Positions 1-8,435 of a stretch of 64,000 bases of DNA are shown here, piece by piece (within the stretch, counting starts at the first letter, position 1; every line of letters starts with the position of its first letter). Source of the stretch: CAYXDO01 sp964463485 (lineage in GTDB: Bacteria > Myxococcota > Kuafuiibacteriia > Kuafuiibacteriales > Kuafuiibacteriaceae). The stretch is taken from assembly GCA_964463485.1 (NCBI GenBank), contig CAYXDO010000016.1, positions 41,493-105,492 on the forward strand, in the 5' to 3' direction. The translations under genes and the position numbers were made by a program. The notes beneath the pieces are model-generated. The model did not search any database. It worked only from the letters and a program-made list of their open reading frames with translations, and had not been told where the DNA came from.

Positions 1-1318
1 TCTGCTCGCATTTTGCGAGCACGTCTCGAGCGAGGGCGAAGACTTCGGCCATCGCGGCGCTCGACTTGGCCCCGGCCCGATCAGCGCGGCCGCCCACGAG
101 TGTCATGTCGATGCCTTCGGCGTATCGGCGGATCGCTTCGCGGGCCCACGACTCGCTGATTTGCAGGCCAGCTCCGGGCTGCTGCCCCATTTTTGCAGCC
201 ATCTCCGCGCTGAGTACGTGGACCGCCTCGGCGCGCGTGGCGAGCTCGCCGTCTGGGGTAGAAAAGACGACCTCGAGTCGCCGGCCCGCCGGCGGAGGGT
301 TCGCGCAAGCGACGAACAGGCCGCCCTTGGAGAGCTGCTGAGCCCAGAGCTTCACGATGGCGTCGCGGCTCGCGGCACGCACTTCCACGCGATCGGCAGA
401 CACGAGGGAGATGGAATACGGCTGACGAAGATCGGCCGGCGCGGCCTTGGGGGGCTCGGCTCTCTGCGTGGGTTGGCCCGAGTCACTCTTCGCAAGCTCT
501 GTGTTGGTGCTGGTGGAGACGAGCTCGGCGAGGGTGTCGGGTCCGAGCAGCTGCTCTAGGGGCCGAGGGGGCTCCGAGCGATTTGGAAACATCTCCGCGG
601 CCACGCGCGAGATCGCCGCGGGGTCGAGCGGCGAGGAGAAGAGCTCGGTGTTGACGCCCGAGTCGGCCCACTGACCTTTTTTCTTCTCGGGTGTTGGCGG
701 GGCCGCGGGAGCCGCCGGCGCCGAAACGTTGGCGGCGTTGGGTCCGAACAGGCTCGCGCCGGGACTCTGCGCGCTTCGTGGAGCGACCGCGGTGGGCTGC
801 CCAAAGACCGCCGAAGCCCCAGGGCTCTGACCCGGATATTGCTGCGTGGGTGCGCCGAGCGGCTGCGCGTAACCTTGCGCCGGGCCCAACGCTTGCTGCC
901 CGTATGCTTGAGGCTGGGGCGCATATTGCGGAGACGGCATCCCGAGCACGGGCGCTCCGCTCGTGGGCCCGCCGAAGGGCTGGGCAGGAGCAAACGCCGA
1001 CGCGGTGGGAGCAAACGCCGACGCATCTTCGATCACAGTGAAGATCGTCGTGCCGAGCGTGAGGCTCGATCCCATCGTGAGCCGAACTCCGCCCGTGATG
1101 CGCTGGCCCGCCATCCAGCTCCCGTTCTTCGATCCGAGGTCCGCGTACCAGAGCTCCGCACCTTGCTGCCAAAACTGCCCATGCGCGCGCGACACCAGCG
1201 CGTCCCACGTCATTTCTAGCTGGGCGCCCCCTCCGGGGCGACCTACGACCACTGGGCGCGGACCAACCTCGAAGGCAAAGGTTCCAATATCCGCGTGAAA
1301 GACTCCGACACGCGCCAC
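1..1318 (-). CDS. FHA domain - PilZ-like domain signalling protein (partial, runs off left edge)
   Basis: 439 codons are visible and the C-terminus lies outside the window. The GTG start at 1318 directly follows an in-frame TAG and has an AGGA about 8 bases upstream. Residues ~13-98 form an FHA phosphothreonine-binding domain: the G-R (VVVGRPG), S-R-A-H and K-N-G-S signature segments are all present. A Pro/Gln/Ala/Gly-rich linker of roughly 100 residues follows. At about 300-400 there is a PilZ-like domain of the myxobacterial type (LSKGGLFVA, later PGAGLQI), which in this family may sense cyclic di-GMP, although the classic RxxxR motif is not evident. There is no signal peptide, so it is probably cytoplasmic. 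It is divergent from the amidase gene. The role of the missing C-terminus is unknown. Confidence 0.85.
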   Translation of the reverse strand, partial: MARVGVFHADIGTFAFEVGPRPVVVGRPGGGAQLEMTWDALVSRAHGQFWQQGAELWYADLGSKNGSWMAGQRITGGVRLTMGSSLTLGTTIFTVIEDASAFAPTASAFAPAQPFGGPTSGAPVLGMPSPQYAPQPQAYGQQALGPAQGYAQPLGAPTQQYPGQSPGASAVFGQPTAVAPRSAQSPGASLFGPNAANVSAPAAPAAPPTPEKKKGQWADSGVNTELFSSPLDPAAISRVAAEMFPNRSEPPRPLEQLLGPDTLAELVSTSTNTELAKSDSGQPTQRAEPPKAAPADLRQPYSISLVSADRVEVRAASRDAIVKLWAQQLSKGGLFVACANPPPAGRRLEVVFSTPDGELATRAEAVHVLSAEMAAKMGQQPGAGLQISESWAREAIRRYAEGIDMTLVGGRADRAGAKSSAAMAEVFALARDVLAKCEQ

Positions 1319-1507
1319 CTCGTGATCCTAACCGAACGACCCAGAGCGCGTCAGAGGCGAGTCACCCGAATCCTGCGATTGGACGCAAGATTTTTCGGGC
1401 AAATCCAGGCAATGAAGCGATGGCCCCGAACTCCTGATGGAAACGCCTCCGTCGACTCGGCCAAGCGCCCGAGTTGCTTCGAAAGTCCCAGTCGTGAAAA
1501 TGACCGC

Positions 1508-3988
1508 GTGCGGTTATTTGCCGTTCTCGCAGCCCTCGCAACCCTCGCGCTCGCATGCGAACCCCCGGCCCGATCCCCCCTCACGGGGTCCTCACCGCTG
1601 GTCCCGATTTTCGAATCCGCGGGCCGCGAATTCGATGTTCCACCGCAGATCTTAGTCGCGCTTGCCTATCACGAGACCGGTTTGCAGCCGGTTCCGACGC
1701 TCGCCGACGACTCCGATCGCCACGTGCCCGCGTCCTACGGCCTCATGGGCCTTCCGGAATTCGGCGGTCGCTCGGTGGCCCGGGCCGCACGGCTGCTTCA
1801 CCTCGACGTGGAGCTCGTCAAGTCCGACTTGGAGACGAACATCCGCGGCGCGGCTGCGCTGCTGCAAGGCTTGCGCGACGATCGCCCCATCCGCGATCTC
1901 TCCGTCGGGGCTCTCTCCGATTGGGCACCCATCATCGAGGCCTACCTCGACGCCGGGCCGATCGCTGCGGCGCCGGTGCTCGGAACGCTGGCGCAGGGCC
2001 TCCATGCCCGTGACGAGTCGGGTTGGCTTTCATTCGAACCTGCCCAGGGTGAGTTTGGGACGAGCTCGCTCGGCCTGGCCGGTGAGTACCCAGGCTCCAC
2101 GTTCGTCTCGGCTTCTTCTGCGAACTATACCAACTCGAGCCGCACGGGCGCCGATATCGACGTCATCGTGATTCACACCGTGCAAGGCAGCTACGCGGGC
2201 TGCATTTCCTGGTTCCAGAATTCGGACGCCAGCGTGAGCGCTCACTACGTCGTTCGTCGCTCGGATGGCGCAATCACCCAGATGGTCCACCACGAAGACC
2301 GCGCCTGGCACGCAGGGAACTCTGAGTACAACCGGCGCTCCATCGGGATCGAACACGAAGGGTTCATCGATCGAGCCGACAACTATACCGATCCCATGCT
2401 CGAGTCTTCGGCAGCGCTCGTACGCTGGCTGGCCGCCGACTTGGGTATTCCGCTCGATCGTGACCATATCATCGGCCACATCGAAGTCCCGAGAGCTACT
2501 CACACGGATCCAGGTCCGCACTGGCCGTGGGATCGCTTCATGGCCCTCGTCACCGACGGCACGCCCGTGAATCCACCCCCGCCGACCGATCGAGGCGTGC
2601 TCCAAGGAGTCGTCTTCCAAGGAAGCAACATCGACGAGAGAGTTCCCGGAGCGGCCGTCCGGTTGGAGCCTTCGGGCGCCACCGCCACCGCCGACCCAGA
2701 TGGGTTCTGGTCCTTCCAGGTGGCCCCCGGAACTTACACGGTGACCGCTGAGGCGGCCGGGTTCGAAGCCGGGACCACCGTCCGCACGGTGGCCGCCGGC
2801 GCCTCCGTCTGGGGTTCCGTGAGTCTGAGCCCACTCCCGGCCGGAAAGGGTACGCTCGCCGGCGTCGTGTTCGACGCTACCCTGGGCGAAGACTCGCGGG
2901 TCGAAGGTGCGCTCGTCCGGGTCGAAGAGACGGGGTCGACGCAAACGACGGAGTCCACCGGACTGTTCGAGCTGGAGCTCGACGCGGGGACTTATCGAGT
3001 CTCCGTGAGCAAGGAAGGTTTCGAACCCTCGAATGTCTCCCGCGTAGTCAACGGCGGACGAGTGAGTTGGGGCTCGGTGGGGATCGTGCCGATCGGCGCT
3101 CCGATGCCCAATCGGCCGCCCGACCTCCCTCGATTGGACGAACCCATCGCAGGGACCCCCGTTCGCTCCGCGATGCCGATCTTCCGCGTCGGCGCACTCA
3201 CCGATCCAGAGAACGATCCGATCGAAGTCGACGTCGAGATTTATGCCGATCCCACGCTCGCCACTCGCATCTCGCGAGGGTCCGTGAGCGCAGGCACCGC
3301 GGGCTCCGCGACGTGGCGCCATCCGCTCTCCGACCTCCCCCGCGGTATTCGACTGTATTGGCGGGCTCGCGCCAAAGACGCGACGCTCACGAGCCCGTGG
3401 ACGGCGCCAGAGTCGTTCTTCTCGCCGGTCGACGGCGAGGCCCCGGTGCCAACCGCGCCCTGGACCGCGCCTCTCGAGCCTCGAGTCACCTTCAATCGTG
3501 CCCCTCTGGCCCCGAGAGTTCTCTCTCCCCTCGACGGCGTCGTCGTGGGCTCGACTCAGCCGGACATCGTGGGCGAGCCGGCGTCCGATCCGGACGGCGA
3601 TGAGTTGGCCTACCAATTTCAGCTCGGTCTCGACGACGTTTACCGCAACATCGAGGAGACGAGCACCATGGTGGCCGGCTCCTCCACCGTGCGATGGAAA
3701 CCGACTCAGGCTCTCGCGGCCGGTTCGACCTACTACGTCCGAGCCCGAGCCGCCGACGCTCGCGTGTTCGGACCGTGGTCGGAGTCTCGAATCTTCTCCA
3801 TCAGTACGGAAGCGACCACTCCGGGCGCAGAAGGGGACTTCGAGCGGGATTTGGGAGACGACGCCAACGAACGTCGGCGCGGAGTGACGAGAGGGGGGTG
3901 CGATTGCCGCGCTCACGGTTCGCGGGACCCGACGCCGCTCGTCGCGCTGCTACTCTTCGCCATCACACTTCGAAGGAGGGCGAGGTGA
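1508..3988 (+). CDS. Secreted lytic enzyme: SLT-like domain + N-acetylmuramoyl-L-alanine amidase (Amidase_2) with MYXO-CTERM-like tail
   Basis: The GTG start at 1508 gives a clean lipoprotein signal (MRLFAVLAALATLALAC). The frame stays open upstream to ATG 1295, so a longer start is possible. Order of domains: a lysozyme/SLT-like region (FDVPPQILVALAYHETG, then GLMGL) at about 35-120; Amidase_2 at about 215-325 with zinc-ligand-type segments (VIHT, GHIEVP, THTDPGPHWPW), predicted to cut the MurNAc-L-Ala bond; two carboxypeptidase-regulatory-like beta domains; FnIII-like repeats; and a tail GGCDC + hydrophobic LVALLLFAI + RRRAR that matches the MYXO-CTERM pattern. Having both an N-terminal lipobox and a C-terminal sorting tail is odd. 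Its stop overlaps the start of the next gene (GTGA), which suggests co-transcription. Confidence 0.88.
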   Translation: MRLFAVLAALATLALACEPPARSPLTGSSPLVPIFESAGREFDVPPQILVALAYHETGLQPVPTLADDSDRHVPASYGLMGLPEFGGRSVARAARLLHLDVELVKSDLETNIRGAAALLQGLRDDRPIRDLSVGALSDWAPIIEAYLDAGPIAAAPVLGTLAQGLHARDESGWLSFEPAQGEFGTSSLGLAGEYPGSTFVSASSANYTNSSRTGADIDVIVIHTVQGSYAGCISWFQNSDASVSAHYVVRRSDGAITQMVHHEDRAWHAGNSEYNRRSIGIEHEGFIDRADNYTDPMLESSAALVRWLAADLGIPLDRDHIIGHIEVPRATHTDPGPHWPWDRFMALVTDGTPVNPPPPTDRGVLQGVVFQGSNIDERVPGAAVRLEPSGATATADPDGFWSFQVAPGTYTVTAEAAGFEAGTTVRTVAAGASVWGSVSLSPLPAGKGTLAGVVFDATLGEDSRVEGALVRVEETGSTQTTESTGLFELELDAGTYRVSVSKEGFEPSNVSRVVNGGRVSWGSVGIVPIGAPMPNRPPDLPRLDEPIAGTPVRSAMPIFRVGALTDPENDPIEVDVEIYADPTLATRISRGSVSAGTAGSATWRHPLSDLPRGIRLYWRARAKDATLTSPWTAPESFFSPVDGEAPVPTAPWTAPLEPRVTFNRAPLAPRVLSPLDGVVVGSTQPDIVGEPASDPDGDELAYQFQLGLDDVYRNIEETSTMVAGSSTVRWKPTQALAAGSTYYVRARAADARVFGPWSESRIFSISTEATTPGAEGDFERDLGDDANERRRGVTRGGCDCRAHGSRDPTPLVALLLFAITLRRRAR

Positions 3989-4509
3989 GTTTGGGGTGGG
4001 TTCTGCGAGCGGTCGCCTTTGCCGCCGAGCGACACCGAAATCAACGTCGAAAGGACGTCGAAGGCTCGCCCTACGTCAACCACCCGATCGCGCTCGCGAA
4101 CGTCCTGGCCAACGAAGGACAAGTCACCGACGAGATCGTGCTCGTCGCCGCGCTCCTGCACGACACCGTCGAAGACACCGACACCTCTCCCACCGAGATC
4201 GAAGAGCGCTTTGGCTCGGAAGTTCGCCGTGTCGTCGAGGAAGTCACCGACGACAAACTCCTACCAAAAGAGATTCGCAAGCGACACCAGGTCGAGCACG
4301 CGAGCCTCATCAGCGACCGCGCCAAGCTCGTCAAGCTCGCCGACAAGATCTGCAACCTCCGCGACGTCGAAGTCTCGCCACCGGTGAATTGGTCTCTCGA
4401 ACGTCGTCGCGCGTACTTCGACTGGGCCAAGGAAGTCGTCGATCAGCTCCGCGGCATTCACGCGGGACTCGAGGATCGCTTCGACGACGCCTATCGCCGC
4501 CGCCCCTGA
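3985..4509 (+). CDS. MESH1-like HD-domain phosphohydrolase (RelA/SpoT hydrolase type)
   Basis: 174 residues, the size of stand-alone ppGpp hydrolases (MESH1). The GTG start overlaps the amidase stop and follows an AGGAGGGCGAG Shine-Dalgarno. Motifs fit the SpoT HD fold: H17 in AERHRNQRRK, H33 in PYVNHP, H59-D60 and E63-D64 in LLHDTVEDTD, and the downstream KLADKICNLRD. By family knowledge it removes the 3'-pyrophosphate of (p)ppGpp or acts on NADPH. No synthetase domain is attached. The upstream neighbour is extracytoplasmic, so the linkage is probably only transcriptional. Confidence 0.85.
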   Translation: MSLGWVLRAVAFAAERHRNQRRKDVEGSPYVNHPIALANVLANEGQVTDEIVLVAALLHDTVEDTDTSPTEIEERFGSEVRRVVEEVTDDKLLPKEIRKRHQVEHASLISDRAKLVKLADKICNLRDVEVSPPVNWSLERRRAYFDWAKEVVDQLRGIHAGLEDRFDDAYRRRP

Positions 4510-4516
4510 GAAACCC

Positions 4517-5026
4517 ATGCGGCGAGGCGCGACAATCCTGAGCTTGATACTCCTGACCTCGACTTCCCGCGCGACCGTGCTCGAGGAGCTCACCCTCGAC
4601 GACCTCGCGCGCCGGGCCGACTCCGTCGTGGTCGGCGTCATCGGGTCCAAGTCGACGATCCGGCACGGAGACGAGCTCCTCACCGAAACCGAGGTCCTGG
4701 TGGAGCGGACTCTCCTCGGGCCGACGCGGGCCTCGTTTCTCGTCACGCAGCTCGGCGGTGAGTCCGATGGGTTCGTCACCGAGATCGTCGGCGACGCTCG
4801 ACTCCGAACCGGGCGCCGCATGGTGCTCTTCACCTATGTTCACCCCGACGGCCGACGCTACCTCGTGGGCATGGCTCTTGGCGCTTTCGAGCTCAGCGGC
4901 GCCGCGGCCACACAACTCATAGAGGCTTCGATCCAAAGATCGGATGGGTCGCTGCTGCCCCCGAGAACGCAACACACGACCCTGGAAGAGATTTTGCGAG
5001 TGCTCGCGCGGAGCTCCCAGAAGTGA
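4517..5026 (+). CDS. Secreted conserved hypothetical protein upstream of matrixin
   Basis: 169 residues. It begins with a short signal peptide (MRRGATILSLILLTSTSRA) followed by a compact beta-rich domain (LADLARRADSVVVG-type N-terminus, then VLVERTLLGP, VTQLGG, GRRMVLFTY). No family is recognised with confidence. In myxobacteria, small secreted proteins of this type are commonly found just before matrixin-like proteases. Here the stop overlaps the next GTG start (GTGA at 5023), so the two are almost certainly translated together. It could be a chaperone or inhibitor for the protease; that is inference from position only. Confidence 0.7.
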   Translation: MRRGATILSLILLTSTSRATVLEELTLDDLARRADSVVVGVIGSKSTIRHGDELLTETEVLVERTLLGPTRASFLVTQLGGESDGFVTEIVGDARLRTGRRMVLFTYVHPDGRRYLVGMALGAFELSGAAATQLIEASIQRSDGSLLPPRTQHTTLEEILRVLARSSQK

Positions 5027-6414
5027 GCCGAGTGTGGCTCCTCGGCCTGCCGTTGCTCGGCTTTGGCGTCGTCAAAGACCCAGCCGCCTCCGCGCCGATC
5101 GTATGGGAGTCCAACGTCGAAGTGACCATACACTCCGCCGGGCTCGCCGAAATCACAGATGAGTCCGACGTCGTCGCGGTGCGTTCAGCGCTCGAGGCAT
5201 GGAGCGCCCCGGCCTGTACTTCCTTCCGATTCCTCGACGGAGGCACCGACGCGAGCGCGAGCCGCAGCAACGACGACGGGGTCAACCGTGTGGTCTTCGT
5301 AGAGTCCGACTGGCCGGGCGCGGCCAACGGAGCGACCGCGACCACGCTTCGCAGGCGGAGCGGCGGCCGCTGGGTGGAAGCAGACGTGCTGATCAACGGC
5401 CAGGACTTCACGTGGTCGACGAACGGAGACGTCCACGCGCGCGACCTTCAATCCATCGTCGTACACGAGCTCGGCCACGTCCTCGGTCTTCAACACTCGG
5501 CCGACCCGGAGAGTACGATGTACTTTGGCAGCACCAACGGAATCACGTACGCGCGGACGCTCGATGAGGACGACGTAGCCGGAGTTTGCTTTCTCTACCC
5601 GGCCGGTCCCAGAGCGTGTGACTCGGACGCCGACTGCCCGCTCCTCGACGGGTTCTACGGAGGCGGGGACGAGCGGGCTCGCTGCGAGGCTGGGTCTTGT
5701 GTTTCAGGCGCGGCTGAGTCTGGCCGGGAGTGCCTCGGCGACGAGCACTGCGCCAGCGGCTCCTGCGCCCGCGATCCAGCAGGCCCTCCGGCCTCGGATC
5801 CCGGTTGGTGCAGTGAGGCCTGCGGCGCGACGTGTGCCTCTGGTGATTTATGTCGAGAGGGCCAGTGTTGGAAGGGGCGCGACGATTGTCTCACTCACGA
5901 GGACTGCAATTCGGCCGACCGAAACCGAGTTTGCGCGAGGGATCTCGATGGGCGATTTCGATGTACGAAGCTGTGCAGGGACGACGGGTGGTGTGTCGAC
6001 GAGCCCGGGACTGTCTGCCACGGCGGGCTCGGTGTGGACCCTCCCGGGTTCTGCAGGAGACCCGGGACTCTCGGAGACGGGACGCCGTGCCGCCAGGGGC
6101 TAGAGTGCGCGAGCCTGAGTTGCGCGGGCCCAGGTGCGACACCTACTTGCGGGGCCGGCGCAACTCAGCCCGTGGTCGACGCGGGACTCGGTGACGGCGC
6201 ACCTTCTCGGGACGCTGCCGAGCCGCTCTCCGGTGATGCTGGAGGCTCCGATTCCGAGCTTCGAACGGAGCCCGCCGCGATGAGTCCTAACGAGCCGCTC
6301 GGAGGCGGTTGCGGATGCGAGACGAGCGCGGAACGAGGCGCGCCAACACTCATCGCCGCCGCAGTCCTCGCCCTTCTGAAATCCCGTCGAAAGTCGCCGG
6401 GCCAACCCACGTGA
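5023..6414 (+). CDS. Matrixin-type zinc metalloprotease with Cys-rich region and MYXO-CTERM anchor
   Basis: 463 residues. A signal-like N-terminus (VWLLGLPLLGFGVV) precedes the catalytic domain, with the zinc site HELGHVLGLQH at about residues 147-157 and a Met-turn in STMYFG. The second half is a Cys-rich array of Asp/Cys repeats (CDSDADC, CLGDEHC, CLTHEDC types). It ends in an Ala/Gly/Asp linker and GGGCGCE + hydrophobic TLIAAAVLALL + KSRRK, the myxobacterial MYXO-CTERM sorting layout, so it is predicted to sit on or be released from the outer surface. The last 180 bases of the gene lie in a 201-bp repeat found again at 8775-8975. Confidence 0.88.
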   Translation: MSRVWLLGLPLLGFGVVKDPAASAPIVWESNVEVTIHSAGLAEITDESDVVAVRSALEAWSAPACTSFRFLDGGTDASASRSNDDGVNRVVFVESDWPGAANGATATTLRRRSGGRWVEADVLINGQDFTWSTNGDVHARDLQSIVVHELGHVLGLQHSADPESTMYFGSTNGITYARTLDEDDVAGVCFLYPAGPRACDSDADCPLLDGFYGGGDERARCEAGSCVSGAAESGRECLGDEHCASGSCARDPAGPPASDPGWCSEACGATCASGDLCREGQCWKGRDDCLTHEDCNSADRNRVCARDLDGRFRCTKLCRDDGWCVDEPGTVCHGGLGVDPPGFCRRPGTLGDGTPCRQGLECASLSCAGPGATPTCGAGATQPVVDAGLGDGAPSRDAAEPLSGDAGGSDSELRTEPAAMSPNEPLGGGCGCETSAERGAPTLIAAAVLALLKSRRKSPGQPT

Positions 6415-6435
6415 GCGCAGCCCGTAGCTGCGACC
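6235..6435 (+). repeat. 201-bp direct repeat, copy 1 (matrixin 3' end)
   Basis: Positions 6235-6435 match 8775-8975 base for base apart from two differences that I can see (6244 g/a and 6407 c/g), in the same orientation and exactly 2540 bases apart. It encodes the MYXO-CTERM tail of the matrixin protein plus 21 bases beyond its stop. Such high identity over coding and non-coding bases implies a recent duplication. Confidence 0.95.
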
Positions 6436-6467
6436 CCGCCTCACACCACCATCACGACCGGAATGAC

Positions 6468-6580
6468 TCGATTTCGGACGCGAGCTCGGAGTCCGCAGCA
6501 GTGATCTCGAGATGCTCCTCGAGACGCTGCTCGAGGCGAGGCTCACGTGGTTCCGGTGTCGGATTCGACAGAGCTCCCGC
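6468..6580 (-). pseudogene. Decayed copy of the 5' end of the PEGA/AgmX-like gene
   Basis: Read on the minus strand, this segment encodes LEQRLEEHLEITAADSELAS, which lines up with LEQRVEERLEVTTSDSEFTS at the N-terminus of the intact gene ending at 10361. A second frame carries LCRIRHRNHVS, matching LFRIRSRHQDHVS. The frames are shifted relative to each other and a stop follows soon after, so it is a dead fragment. The DNA similarity extends over about 110 bases and is clearly lower than that of the neighbouring 201-bp repeat. Confidence 0.6.
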
Positions 6581-6649
6581 GTCCGCACGCGCGTTGGAAG
6601 CACGCCGGATCCAGATCGCAGCAAGCGAAGCGGAGACTGTGAACGTTGG

Positions 6650-6880
6650 ACTGGAGTCTTGAGCGCATGCCGAAGGACGGCGCAGTTGGTCGACGTGACG
6701 GGCGCGAGCCGCGCGACGGTCTATCGAGACCTTCGCGTTCTCCTTGCGTCGCCCATTCCGCTGACGAGCTCCCGGGAACCGGAGAACGCCGACGTGGTCA
6801 AGGCGCTCGAACATGCGATCACGGAGCGCAGGCGCGCCGAGCTCGACTACCGATCCGCTGCTGAGCGCGGTCGGAACACG
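6650..6880 (+). pseudogene. Remnant of a WYL-family transcriptional regulator (HTH + start of WYL domain)
   Basis: The frame from about 6671 reads AQLVDVTGASRATVYRDLRV, a typical DeoR/WYL-type helix-turn-helix with the TVYRDL recognition helix. It is followed at about 6800-6865 by ALEHAITERRRAELDYRSA, the usual opening of a WYL domain. After that the frame loses resemblance to the family and no intact regulator of the normal length (about 230-330 residues) can be assembled, so I call it decayed. The original start is not visible. Confidence 0.5.
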
Positions 6881-7460
6881 CAAGGTTGCTCGGATCGCGA
6901 TGGACGTGCTATGGATCGGATCTCTCAACGCCCTCGTCGGCGAGAGCGATCTGAGGATTCACGAGGGAGCCAGAGTGACGGCCGGAGTCCTCAGGAGGGC
7001 CGCCGCCCCTCCAGCCAGCGTGTCCACCGTGTTCCGGACTATTTGGCGGATCAAAAGCTTGAGTACCCCACTGGGCACGAAGGGGAATGCGAGACCTGAT
7101 CTTCAGCAGCTCGTCCTTCAGTCCCAGGTACTCGGTCTGTGTGATTCGAGCGAGGAACGCGGTCCTGACCGGCTGGAGAGTCGCGTGAGAGCTGCCCTCG
7201 AGAATCCAGCGGCAATTCGACGATTTGGAGGTTGGAGTCTCGGTGAATCGACCAACTTGATCAACGACGCCTGGCTATGGAACGACTTGACCCGTCTCGA
7301 CGAATTCGAGGTCTTCCTCCTGAGTGCCAAAGGGAATCTGAGTCTACCCGTGTGGGTCGATCATGTCGCGACGAGCGATCGGAGTCCTAGCCCGGGTGAC
7401 TCGACCCGAACTGAGATCCGCGGACATCCCACGGATTTCTTCGGCTGATGTCGCGGGAAC
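6881..7460. other. Stretch with no recognisable gene
   Basis: About 580 bases between the WYL remnant and the antitoxin gene. Reading frames are open on both strands (for example plus 6813-7448) but none shows a recognisable domain, a convincing start or a Shine-Dalgarno. It probably holds further decayed coding sequence. Confidence 0.5.
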
Positions 7461-7724
7461 ATGACGATGCATGCACACAAGGTTCGAGTGAGTATCTCGA
7501 AGAGCCGGGAGCTCCTCGTGCGCGTTCCAGACGATTTTCCGGAAGGCGACGCCGAGCTCATTCTCATCGCTGACGCCCTCTCGAGCGCCTCGGGGGCAGC
7601 TCGGGCGGCCAGGTTCCGTCGAGCCTTGGAGGAGCTGCGAGCCCGCCTGCCCGTCTCCCCTGAACTCTCGGACGGGGCCTTCGATCGTGGTTTGCTGTAC
7701 GAGCGGGGCTCGGGCGATGAATGA
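7461..7724 (+). CDS. Antitoxin-like small protein partnered with PIN toxin
   Basis: 87 residues. The N-terminal part (KVRVSISKSRELLVRVPDDF, then AELILIA) looks like a short beta-type DNA-binding antitoxin N-terminus. The C-terminal half (AARFRRALEELRARL) is helical and would wrap the toxin. Its last codons overlap the start of the PIN-domain frame (ATG 7717), the classic antitoxin-toxin arrangement. No precise antitoxin family is claimed. The partner toxin is frameshifted, so this protein may be an orphan. Confidence 0.6.
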   Translation: MTMHAHKVRVSISKSRELLVRVPDDFPEGDAELILIADALSSASGAARAARFRRALEELRARLPVSPELSDGAFDRGLLYERGSGDE

Positions 7725-8161
7725 GGTCCTCCTCGACACCAACGTTCTGGTTGGGCTAGCAACTCACGGGACCACCCGATCGGAGCTTGCCCAACACGCC
7801 GTCGACGACGCTCTCTTAGCCGAGCTGATTCCCATTTTGTGTCCACAGGTTCTTGTCGAGGCTTGGGTCGTGTTGACTCGTCCCACCTCCGTCAACGGTG
7901 CCGGATTCACCACCGAGCAGGCCGCGGTTGCTCGCTGTGGGACGAGTTCCGCTGTGGCCGGATCCTTCGAATCTGTTTACCGAATGGTTCGAGCTCGTCG
8001 AGACAGGCGCCATCAGTGGCAAGCGTGCCCACGACGCCCGCATCGTCGCCTGGATGCGAGCCCACAGCCTTTCTAGTATTTTGACGTTTAACCCGGCTGA
8101 CTTCAAAGGCTTCGACGGAATTCAGGTGCTGGCCGGGCGTCAGAGCGCGGACCAAGGATGA
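7717..8161 (+). pseudogene. Frameshifted PIN-domain ribonuclease toxin
   Basis: The first ~70 codons from ATG 7717 read EVLLDTNVLVGL, the first PIN acidic motif, and later VLVEAWVVLTRP with the second conserved acid. After about 7920 the family resemblance moves to the +1 frame: LFTEWFELVETGAISGKRAH, then DARIVAWM with the third acid and LTFNPADF near the end (stop at 8161). A one-base insertion, or two-base loss, between about 7920 and 7945 explains the switch. Intact, it would be a VapC-like RNase of about 140 residues. Confidence 0.75.
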
Positions 8162-8164
8162 GTC

Positions 8165-8435
8165 CCGAGGCAGAACCGCTGATCCGAACGATGGCTCTGC
8201 ACGCGCTCGCCTACTGCGAGCGTCCGATTCGACGAACTCGTTCGGTTGCGGTCCACGGAAACAACTCTCTGGTCGCCATCGAGCGGCCGCCGGCTCCAGT
8301 TCGAGGTCTGCGAGGACTTGTCGGGGACGATGCCGAGCTCGCGTTCGCAGACCATCGCCAAGCTGTGGCCGCCGAGGGCGTCCGACCCTCGAGCGCGACG
8401 CGACGCCTCCAGCGGCGTGTCTCCTCGATTCCGAG
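8165..8435 (+). pseudogene. Possible scrap of a Cas4/Cas1-type fusion gene (weak)
   Basis: The frame at about 8170-8225 reads PLIRTMALHALAYCER, reminiscent of the N-terminus of Cas4 domains in Cas4-Cas1 fusions (short helix ending in a Tyr-Cys-x-Arg). Frame-shifted fragments downstream (GRRLQFEVCEDL, then SRSQTIAKLW) could be later parts of the same domain, but no continuous frame exists. This is pattern recognition on short peptides, so alternative origins are open. No cas gene or CRISPR array is nearby. Confidence 0.22.

Noticed and set aside
1295..1507. Extended N-terminus of the amidase gene from ATG 1295
   Set aside because: It would overlap the divergent FHA gene start and place a lipoprotein signal about 80 residues inside the protein.
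2030..3916. 628-residue minus-strand open frame opposite the amidase gene
   Set aside because: It is the mirror of a strongly supported multi-domain gene; the composition (Arg/Gly-rich, no domain) is that of an antisense shadow in high-GC DNA. The same holds for 16796-18313 and 27228-28850.
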